Source: an uncultured Anaerosolibacter sp.
GTDB lineage: Bacteria; Bacillota_A; Clostridia; Peptostreptococcales; Thermotaleaceae
Assembly: GCA_937948705.1 (NCBI GenBank)
Contig: CALECF010000066.1
Span: 1-6,668 of the forward strand
Reading direction: 5' to 3'
Length of the DNA stretch: 6,668 nt
Shown here: positions 1 to 4,674 of the stretch, piece after piece
How positions within the stretch are numbered: the stretch's first letter is position 1
Layout: each line of letters starts with the position of its first letter
The notes under the pieces: model-generated
The model's input: the letters and a program-made list of their open reading frames with translations, nothing else
What the model was told of the DNA's origin: nothing
Database searches by the model: none
Translations under genes and position numbers: made by a program

Positions 1-2
1 TG

Positions 3-329
3 CAGGCGTTAGTTTATTATGATTGGCCTGGAAATATAAGAGAACTGGAAAATGTATTGGAAAGAGCAGCCAATATCGCAGAAGGAAATACTATTTTATC
101 TACTCATTTAATTATACAAACGAGAGAAAGAAAGCTGTCAACGAGTGAAAGTCAGATTATGCCCATTCGAGAGCTTTTAGAGGAAACGGAAAAAAGGGCT
201 ATAGAAAGTGCCCTCAGAATCTATGGGGGACAAAAGCAGACAGCCATGGAAGCTTTGGGGATCGGAAAAACTCAGTTTTATGAGAAGTTAAAGAAATATA
301 GCCTAGATAGTTCGGATAAACGGAATTAA
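3..329 (+). CDS. Sigma-54-dependent transcriptional activator, C-terminal end (5' truncated by window)
   Basis: The reading frame is open from base 3 and gives about 108 residues, so this is the tail of a larger protein whose start lies outside the window. Early residues read YYDWPGNIRELENVLERA, the conserved end of the sigma-54 interaction AAA+ domain, including the WPGNxREL signature. After a linker of about 30 residues comes a C-terminal Fis-type helix-turn-helix (KRAIESALRIYGGQKQTAMEALGIGKTQFYEKLKKY, described here in two parts: first helix around ALRIYGGQKQTA, recognition helix around GKTQFYEKLKKY). Proteins of this family bind upstream enhancer sites and use ATP to open promoters held by sigma-54 RNA polymerase. 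The sensory N-terminus is missing, so the signal cannot be told. Its likely target is lysA just downstream, because candidate enhancer sites and a -24/-12 promoter lie in between. An ATG at 57 is internal and not the true start. Confidence 0.93.
   Translation, partial: QALVYYDWPGNIRELENVLERAANIAEGNTILSTHLIIQTRERKLSTSESQIMPIRELLEETEKRAIESALRIYGGQKQTAMEALGIGKTQFYEKLKKYSLDSSDKRN
311..325. promoter_or_regulatory. Candidate activator-binding site 1 (TTCGG-N5-CGGAA)
   Basis: The sequence TTCGGATAAACGGAA is an imperfect inverted repeat lying over the last codons of the activator gene. It resembles the sites at 331-345 and 413-428; it shares GGA(T/A)AAACGGAA with the latter, 11 of 12 bases. Such repeats 80-200 bp upstream of a -24/-12 promoter are the usual arrangement of enhancer sites for sigma-54 activators. 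That this activator binds here is inferred from position alone. Overlap with coding sequence means the match could be partly chance. Confidence 0.4.
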
Positions 330-330
330 G

Positions 331-345
331 TTCGAAAATCCGGAA
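331..345. promoter_or_regulatory. Candidate activator-binding site 2 (TTCGA-N5-CGGAA)
   Basis: TTCGAAAATCCGGAA begins 20 bp after site 1, about two helical turns, so both would face the same side of the DNA. It matches site 1 at 11 of 15 positions. It is the least symmetrical of the three candidate sites. Confidence 0.4.
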
Positions 346-412
346 AAATGTTCTTGTACTACTTTCTCTATATGCTTGTGGGAATAGTTATCAGGGAGTA
401 GTCTTGTTATGA

Positions 413-428
413 TTCCGGAAAAACGGAA
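413..428. promoter_or_regulatory. Candidate activator-binding site 3 (TTCCG-N6-CGGAA)
   Basis: TTCCGGAAAAACGGAA is a perfect 5-bp inverted repeat with a 6-bp spacer, the best of the three similar elements. Its centre lies about 97 bp upstream of the transcription start predicted from the -24/-12 element at 491-507, a normal distance for an upstream activator site acting by DNA looping. The spacing from site 2 is 82 bp, near eight helical turns. Confidence 0.45.
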
Positions 429-452
429 AAAGTGAATTGGATCGATTTAAGG

Positions 453-512
453 AAGCAAGTAGCTATGCCATTCGTATGTATTTTAATACATTGGCATAAT
501 ACTTGCTTTTTT
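453..512 (+). terminator. Long hairpin with T-run after the activator gene
   Basis: AAGCAAGTA (453-461) pairs with TACTTGCTT (500-508), TATGCCA (464-470) pairs with TGGCATA (492-498), and ATGTATT (476-482) can pair with AATACAT (485-491). The arms are broken only by GC/A and a TTCGT bulge. The 3' arm runs into six T residues (507-512), as in an intrinsic terminator. It would end transcription of the activator gene 120-180 bases after its stop codon. Its 3' arm also carries the candidate lysA promoter. Confidence 0.7.
491..507 (+). promoter_or_regulatory. Candidate sigma-54 (-24/-12) promoter for lysA
   Basis: TTGGCATAATACTTGCT matches the YTGGCACG-N4-TTGCW consensus in the essential positions: GG at 493-494 and GC at 505-506 with exactly 10 bases between. 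The predicted start is near 518, leaving a leader of about 42 bases before lysA. An adjacent gene for a sigma-54 activator and enhancer-like repeats upstream strengthen the call. Caution: the element lies on the 3' arm of a hairpin, so its sequence is also constrained by pairing, and a sigma-A reading of the same bases is possible (TTGGCA 491-496, 17 bases, GATACT 514-519). Confidence 0.62.
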
Positions 513-559
513 AGATACTATAACGTTAATGAGAGATAATAGCAGAGGGAGATGACAAG

Positions 560-1909
560 ATGAGAGAAAGAATAGTCGATGGAGGCGCCTTTATTTTCGA
601 CGGGTGCAATACGATAAAACTGGCAGAAAAATATGGAACACCTCTGTATGTAATGTCAGAAAGTGTAATTCGAAGCAGGTGTCAAGAGGTACGCAGAGAT
701 TTTATTGATAAATATGAAAATGTGAGAGCTGTCTATGCAGGAAAAGCCTTCTTAACAATGACCATGTGTAAGCTCATAGAAAGTGAAGGTTTAGGATTAG
801 ATGTGGTATCCGGTGGGGAATTATATACCGCTGTAAAAGCGGAGTTTCCCATGAAAAATGTAATCTTTCACGGAAATAATAAAACACCAGAGGAACTTCA
901 ACTGGGCGTGGATCATAATGTTGGAAGATTTGTAGTAGATAACCTGCAGGAACTGGAGTTGTTACAAGCAATAGCTAAGGAATCCGGGAAAAAGGTGGAG
1001 ATCCTTTTTAGAGTGTCTCCAGGCATTGAAGGGAATACCCATAAATACATCATGACCGGACAAAAAGACTCTAAGTTTGGCATTTCCCTAGATTTAACCA
1101 TCATTACAGATGCTGTAAAAAGAGCCATGGAATGCAGTCATATTGAACTGATGGGCTTCCATTTCCATTTGGGATCACAGCTTTTTGAAAATGATATTTA
1201 TATGCTAGGAATAAAAAATATCGTGCAGCTGATGAAGCAGATGCATGAAGACCTAGGCTTTATCACAAAGGAATTTAATGTTGGTGGTGGCTTTGGGATT
1301 TATTATACCGAGGCTGACAAGCCAAAGCCATTGAATTTCTTTGTAGATGCAGTAATGACCACAGCCAAGGAAGAATGTGGCAAGGTAGGCTTAGAAATGC
1401 CTAAGATTATTATTGAGCCAGGACGATGGATTGTGGGGGAAGCGGGAATCACCCTCTATACCGTTGGTACAGTAAAAGAAATACCAGGGATCCGAACCTA
1501 TGTAAGCGTGGACGGAGGCTTGCCAGACAATCCTAGGCCCGCATTATATAGTGCCAAGTATGAAGCTGTAGTAGCCAATAAGATGGATCAACCGCTAGAA
1601 CAAACGGTAACGATTGCAGGTAAATGTTGTGAAACAGGGGATATAATCATATGGGATTTACAAGTACCAAAGATCGAATCGGGGGATATATTGGCGGTGC
1701 TTCAAACAGGGGCCTATAACTTCTCTATGGCAAGTAATTATAACCGTATTCCAAAACCTGCTGTTGTGTTGGTTTCCGATGGAAAGGCAGGGGTAATTGT
1801 TGAGAGGGAGAGCTATGAAGATTTGTTGGCGAAAGAAAGAATTCCCCAATATTTGATGAAAGATGAATTGAAGAGTAGCATTGAAAAGTGTGCAATTACA
1901 GTACTATAG
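560..1909 (+). CDS. lysA: Diaminopimelate decarboxylase
   Basis: Cytoplasmic PLP enzyme that decarboxylates meso-diaminopimelate to L-lysine, the last step of lysine synthesis. The 449-residue protein has the fold-type III layout: an N-terminal barrel with the PLP lysine at about K62 (YAGKAF), the GFHFHLGSQ strand at 199-207, the phosphate-binding GGGFG at 242-246, EPGR at 286-289, then the C-terminal beta domain with DGGLPDNPRPALY (318-330), the active-site Cys in CCETGD (356-361) and SMASNYNR (389-396). The usual motif is CESGD, so Ser is replaced by Thr here. Length is slightly above the typical 420-440, with a short extra tail. The ATG is set by a GAGGGAG ribosome site at about 545-551. 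Upstream lie a candidate sigma-54 promoter and activator gene, unusual control for a biosynthetic gene. A related amino-acid decarboxylase specificity cannot be fully excluded, but the motifs fit LysA well. Confidence 0.93.
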   Translation: MRERIVDGGAFIFDGCNTIKLAEKYGTPLYVMSESVIRSRCQEVRRDFIDKYENVRAVYAGKAFLTMTMCKLIESEGLGLDVVSGGELYTAVKAEFPMKNVIFHGNNKTPEELQLGVDHNVGRFVVDNLQELELLQAIAKESGKKVEILFRVSPGIEGNTHKYIMTGQKDSKFGISLDLTIITDAVKRAMECSHIELMGFHFHLGSQLFENDIYMLGIKNIVQLMKQMHEDLGFITKEFNVGGGFGIYYTEADKPKPLNFFVDAVMTTAKEECGKVGLEMPKIIIEPGRWIVGEAGITLYTVGTVKEIPGIRTYVSVDGGLPDNPRPALYSAKYEAVVANKMDQPLEQTVTIAGKCCETGDIIIWDLQVPKIESGDILAVLQTGAYNFSMASNYNRIPKPAVVLVSDGKAGVIVERESYEDLLAKERIPQYLMKDELKSSIEKCAITVL

Positions 1910-1933
1910 GGGATAGCGTTAATTCCATCAGTG

Positions 1934-2056
1934 GATCTCTGACAGTAGTGGCAAGCAACTGCTATGGCAAATCAAATAAAGATTGCTAACAGAGAGATGA
2001 AGCTTGGATATAAAACTTCATGATAATTTGAGAGTTACAGGGGGTGGCACTTTCAG
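1934..2056 (+). ncRNA. Candidate structured leader RNA upstream of spmA (class unknown)
   Basis: The 204-base gap between lysA and spmA has no clear terminator and holds several helices. TCTCTG (1936-1941) pairs with CAGAGA (1990-1995) and encloses two hairpins: AGTAGT/ACTGCT (1944-1949 with 1958-1963) and GGCAAATC/GATTGCT (1966-1973 with 1981-1987, one bulged A). This makes a three-way junction. ATGAAG/CTTCAT follows (1997-2002 with 2016-2021), then GAGAGT/ACTTTC (2030-2035 with 2049-2054, one G-U). No known riboswitch or T-box consensus was recognised. Helices this short could arise by chance, so this is a candidate only. Confidence 0.35.
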
Positions 2057-2113
2057 AAAAAGTAAAGTTATCCAGGGGTTTAAAAAAACAGAAAAAAGGG
2101 GGAAGAATTTACT

Positions 2114-2731
2114 ATGATTAATGTTATTTGGTTTTTATTTTTAGTGGTTGGAATTGTTGTAGCCGCGTTCAATGGGAACATTGAAGTGGTGACACAAGCT
2201 GCCATCGATTACGCAAATATTGCTGTAGATTTATCATTGGGACTTATAGGGGTTATGGCCTTATGGCTTGGTATTATGAAGATTGCAGAAGAGTCAGGAT
2301 TGGTTCAAAAGCTTGCAAGGGGATTAAAGCCAATTATGATACGCTTATTCCCTGATGTGCCAGCTGAACATCCTGCAATGGGTGCCATCATTATGAACAT
2401 GGCTGCGAATATGCTTGGGCTAGGGAATGCTGCAACACCTCTTGGACTGAAAGCAATGAAAGAGTTACAATCTATCAATCCTCAAAAAGATACGGCTACA
2501 AACGCAATGTGTACCTTCTTAGCCATTAATACTTCTTCAGTTACTTTAATTCCGGCAGCAGTTATTGCACTACGAGCAGCTGCGGGTTCTGTGAGTCCTG
2601 CTGAAATCATTGGACCAACATTGGTAGCTACTACGGCGTCTACTATCGCAGCAGTCATTGCAGTAAAATTACTACAACGACTACCTGCCTTCCAGATTAA
2701 GCCGGAAAAAGTAGAAGAAGCAAGTAACTAA
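2114..2731 (+). CDS. spmA: Spore maturation protein A (nucleoside-recognition/gate domain membrane protein)
   Basis: A 205-residue integral membrane protein close to the usual SpmA length of about 196. Hydrophobic stretches lie at about 3-19, 37-56, 87-103, 132-153 and 164-186. The conserved signature GLGNAATPLGLKAM sits at 102-115, followed by the INTSSVTLIPAAVIALR segment at 138-154, both typical of SpmA. In Bacillus, SpmA and SpmB are needed for full dehydration of the spore core; the gate domain is shared with transporters, but the cargo is not known. The GTG-start spmB follows after 28 bases with no terminator between, so the two are almost surely co-transcribed. Translation starts at ATG 2114 behind a GGGGGAAG site near 2098-2105. 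The gene follows lysA with a 204-base leader and may be reached by readthrough from lysA. Its neighbours differ from the Bacillus arrangement beside dacB. Confidence 0.9.
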   Translation: MINVIWFLFLVVGIVVAAFNGNIEVVTQAAIDYANIAVDLSLGLIGVMALWLGIMKIAEESGLVQKLARGLKPIMIRLFPDVPAEHPAMGAIIMNMAANMLGLGNAATPLGLKAMKELQSINPQKDTATNAMCTFLAINTSSVTLIPAAVIALRAAAGSVSPAEIIGPTLVATTASTIAAVIAVKLLQRLPAFQIKPEKVEEASN

Positions 2732-2742
2732 TAATGAATAAG

Positions 2743-2748
2743 AAGGAG
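2743..2748 (+). promoter_or_regulatory. Ribosome binding site that sets the GTG start of spmB
   Basis: AAGGAG ends 11 bases before GTG at 2760 and 17 bases before the next in-frame ATG at 2766. The GTG is therefore the better start. Confidence 0.65.
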
Positions 2749-2759
2749 CGTGATTAGCT

Positions 2760-3299
2760 GTGTTCATGAATATTGTACAAGCGATTTCAAAATATGCAAT
2801 TCCATTTATTTTGCTAGGAATCCCTGCATACGGATATTTCAAGAAAGTTAAAGTATACGAAGCGTTCACAGATGGTGCCAAGGAAGGTTTCGAAACTGCT
2901 GTCAGGATTATTCCCTATTTAGTTGCAATGCTAGTAGCAATTGGCGTATTTAGAAAATCAGGTGCTATGGATATTGTTTCAAATATTGTGAGTCCGATTA
3001 CGAATCTTATCGGCATGCCTGCGGAGGTATTACCAATGGCGATCATGAGACCTCTTTCAGGGGGTGGCGCTGAGGGTATCTTAGGAGATCTCATGAGTAC
3101 ATATGGTGCAGACTCACTCATTGGAAGAATGTCTTCTGTCATGCTGGGTTCGACAGAAACCACTTTCTATGTATTGGCTGTATATTTTGGATCTGTAGCC
3201 ATCAAGAAGACGAGACATGCACTTCCTGCTGGTTTAATTGCTGACGCGGTAGGTCTCATTACAGCGGTACTTGTAACAAGACTAATGTTTGGAATTTAA
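2760..3299 (+). CDS. spmB: Spore maturation protein B (nucleoside-recognition/gate domain membrane protein)
   Basis: A 179-residue membrane protein, the same length as known SpmB (about 178). Hydrophobic segments lie at about 12-27, 48-64, 78-96, 134-148 and 157-177. The signatures are RPLSGGGAEGILGD (97-110), GSTETTFYVLAVYFGSV (130-146) and RHALPAGLIAD (152-162), which are highly conserved in SpmB. It is the partner of SpmA encoded 28 bases upstream and probably forms one complex with it in the membrane. In Bacillus the pair acts in the mother cell/forespore programme affecting spore core water content; the molecular role is unsettled. No sporulation-sigma promoter was recognised upstream. 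The gene ends 19 bases before a strong palindromic terminator, which closes the spmAB unit. Confidence 0.92.
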   Translation: MFMNIVQAISKYAIPFILLGIPAYGYFKKVKVYEAFTDGAKEGFETAVRIIPYLVAMLVAIGVFRKSGAMDIVSNIVSPITNLIGMPAEVLPMAIMRPLSGGGAEGILGDLMSTYGADSLIGRMSSVMLGSTETTFYVLAVYFGSVAIKKTRHALPAGLIADAVGLITAVLVTRLMFGI

Positions 3300-3318
3300 T
3301 GAGATAAGATATCATAAA

Positions 3319-3355
3319 AAATAATTAAGGGCTATACTATAGCCCTTAATTATTT
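3319..3355. terminator. Perfect palindromic terminator after spmB
   Basis: An 18-base arm (3319-3336) is exactly complementary to 3338-3355 around a single central C. The core is GGGCT/AGCCC, with A-rich sequence before and T-rich sequence after, so it could work in both directions. It lies between the spmB stop and the ldcA ribosome site, only 20 bases from the ldcA start. Confidence 0.85.
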
Positions 3356-3375
3356 CAATCATAGGGGGAAGAAAG

Positions 3376-4305
3376 ATGTTAAAACCAAAGGCTTTAAAAT
3401 ATGGAGATACCATTGGCGTCGTAGCCCCATCTAGCCCTACTACAAAGGAAAAAGTAAAACTGGCTCAGGAACAATTGGAAGCGCTAGGGTTCGTAGTAAA
3501 AATGGGGAAGAGCTGCTATAACACCCATGGATATCTAGCTGGAAGTGATGAGAGCAGAGCGGAAGATATTAACTGCATGTTTAAAGATCCCTCTGTAGAG
3601 GGCATCATGTGTTTGAGAGGTGGGTACGGTGCACCTAAAATTTTAAATCTACTGGATTACGAGGGAATTCGTAGCAATCCGAAGGTATTTATCGGCTACA
3701 GTGATATTACAGCGATTCATACAGCGGTCCATCAAAGGAGTGAATTAATCACCTTTCACGGCCCAATGGCTGCATCAGATCTGGCTGGTGGAATAGATGA
3801 TTTTTCAAAGGAATCTTTACTGAAGGCAGTGATGCAACCAGAGCCTATGGGGAATATTAAGAATCCTGCAGGAATAGAGATCCAATGTTTGATGGCGGGT
3901 AAAGCGGAGGGACGACTGATAGGGGGAAACCTTGCACTCATTGCAGCCACCATGGGAACACCTTACGAAATCGATACAAAAGGAAAAATCTTATTTCTAG
4001 AAGATATTGGGGAAGAACCCTATAGCGTAGATAGAATGCTGACGCAGTTGGCACTAGCGGGAAAGCTTGAGGATGCTGTGGGGATCATTCTTGGAGATTG
4101 GAATGATTGTGAGCCAAAGAATCCAGAAGAAAGTTTGAGTCTTATGGAGGTTTTTGAGGAGATTCTATTGCCTTATAAAAAACCTACAGTACTTAACTTT
4201 AAAATAGGTCATTGTACACCAAAGATAACTGTGCCAGTGGGCGCAAATGCCATGCTAGATGCAGAGCAAGGAAAACTGTACATCACAGAATCTGCTGTTG
4301 AATAA
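3376..4305 (+). CDS. ldcA: LD-carboxypeptidase, peptidase family S66
   Basis: A 309-residue protein, the normal length for S66. Enzymes of this family remove the terminal D-Ala from murein tetrapeptides by cutting the L,D bond after diaminopimelate or lysine, in peptidoglycan recycling; the MccF branch instead cleaves microcin C. Visible motifs are KYGDTIGVVAPSS at 8-20, the nucleophile Ser109 in FIGYSDITAIH (105-115), Glu209 in LFLEDIGEEPYSVDRML (206-222) and His279 in KIGHCTPK (276-283). This Ser-Glu-His order and spacing matches the S66 triad. No signal peptide is seen, so it acts in the cytoplasm. ATG 3376 follows a GGGGGAAG site at about 3364-3371. A promoter of its own is not evident, because the spmB terminator sits directly upstream. 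The branch (LdcA or MccF-like) cannot be decided with certainty, but wall-related neighbours favour LdcA. Confidence 0.9.
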   Translation: MLKPKALKYGDTIGVVAPSSPTTKEKVKLAQEQLEALGFVVKMGKSCYNTHGYLAGSDESRAEDINCMFKDPSVEGIMCLRGGYGAPKILNLLDYEGIRSNPKVFIGYSDITAIHTAVHQRSELITFHGPMAASDLAGGIDDFSKESLLKAVMQPEPMGNIKNPAGIEIQCLMAGKAEGRLIGGNLALIAATMGTPYEIDTKGKILFLEDIGEEPYSVDRMLTQLALAGKLEDAVGIILGDWNDCEPKNPEESLSLMEVFEEILLPYKKPTVLNFKIGHCTPKITVPVGANAMLDAEQGKLYITESAVE

Positions 4306-4344
4306 GAAAATCCTGTTGTTGAGAGACAACAGGATTTTCTTATT
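4301..4344 (+). terminator. Intrinsic terminator overlapping the ldcA stop codon
   Basis: A perfect 19-bp stem (4301-4319 with 4326-4344) closes a six-base loop, TGAGAG. The TAA stop of ldcA (4303-4305) is inside the 5' arm. The core CCTGTTGT/ACAACAGG is followed by a T-rich arm. It should end ldcA transcripts efficiently and insulate pepF. Confidence 0.87.
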
Positions 4345-4371
4345 TACTGGATAAAATTACTATAGAAATAT

Positions 4372-4400
4372 TTGGTATTCTGGGTATCATAATATATAAT
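4372..4400 (+). promoter_or_regulatory. Candidate sigma-A promoter upstream of pepF
   Basis: TTGGTA (4372-4377) and a perfect TATAAT (4395-4400) are 17 bases apart. Transcription from here would start near 4407 and give a leader of about 268 bases that includes the palindromic element at 4425-4618. It is the best promoter match in the gap between ldcA and pepF; the long leader is the main reason for doubt, since AT-rich DNA gives such matches by chance. Confidence 0.45.
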
Positions 4401-4424
4401 AGAGATTGAGCTTATACAGTAATA

Positions 4425-4618
4425 TAGCTATGTGACTGAGAATCTTGATTTATATTCGGAACGACGAGGGCGTCGCTCCCTACTATATTGTTCTTAAGTA
4501 GGGGCAGACCTATGTGTCTGCCAGCTTCTGTTTCGGGACGACACATAGGTCGTCCCCTACCTACTGAAATTAGGAAATGAATAATCTTAGATTAGCTTTC
4601 TCAGTCGCACATCTGCTA
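4425..4618. repeat. Palindromic intergenic element, MITE-like
   Basis: Imperfect terminal inverted repeats bound this stretch: TAGC-ATGTG-ACTGAGAA on the left (4425-4442) and its complement TTCTCAGT-CACAT-GCTA on the right (4598-4618), each split by one or two extra bases. Inside are GC-rich hairpins at 4458-4480, 4503-4522 and 4535-4556, which contrast with the AT-rich surroundings. No coding sequence is present. This is the layout of a small non-autonomous element or of a dispersed intergenic repeat, but the copy number cannot be judged from one copy. Clear target-site duplications were not found. Confidence 0.5.
4498..4560. repeat. Nested inverted repeat with two alternative folds
   Basis: Two local hairpins are possible: GGCAGAC/GTCTGCC (4503-4509 with 4516-4522) and GGGACGAC/GTCGTCCC (4535-4542 with 4549-4556). 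A competing long-range fold pairs GTAGGGG (4498-4504) with CCCCTAC (4554-4560) and GACCTATGTGT (4507-4517) with ACACATAGGTC (4541-4551). The two folds exclude each other. This is the core of the MITE-like element. Confidence 0.7.
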
Positions 4619-4658
4619 CAACAAGAGATTTCTAACAAAATAACATATACTTTATTTT

Positions 4659-4664
4659 AGGAGG
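4659..4664 (+). promoter_or_regulatory. Ribosome binding site that sets the GTG start of pepF
   Basis: A perfect AGGAGG ends 10 bases before GTG 4675. The next residues, RWNLNALY, are the expected family N-terminus, so the GTG start is right and no upstream ATG is needed. Confidence 0.8.
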
Positions 4665-4674
4665 TAGAAGGACA

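Noticed and set aside
57..329. A separate small 90-residue gene beginning at ATG 57
   Set aside because: The frame is open upstream to the window edge and encodes the WPGNIREL signature before this ATG, so it is the tail of a larger activator gene.
774..1128. Minus-strand open frames inside lysA (also at 1658-1849, 2681-2881, 2915-3163, 3756-3953 and 5554-5742)
   Set aside because: They lie opposite clearly conserved genes, have no recognisable motifs and are best explained as shadows of the plus-strand coding frames.
1948..1963. Second sigma-54 promoter, GTGGCAAGCAACTGCT, before spmA
   Set aside because: Only 9 bases separate GG and GC, and the -24/-12 class is strict about 10. The bases also form a hairpin.
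2040..2056. T-box or further -24 element from GGGGTGGCAC
   Set aside because: The T-box core AGGGTGGNACCGCG is not completed, no matching antiterminator or terminator follows, and there is no GC at -12 spacing.
4498..4560. CRISPR repeats or a transposase remnant in the palindromic gap
   Set aside because: There are no regularly spaced direct repeats and no coding remnant; only inverted repeats are present.
4641..4658. A promoter close to pepF with TATACT (4646-4651) as -10
   Set aside because: No -35-like hexamer lies 16-18 bases upstream, and the start would fall on the ribosome binding site.
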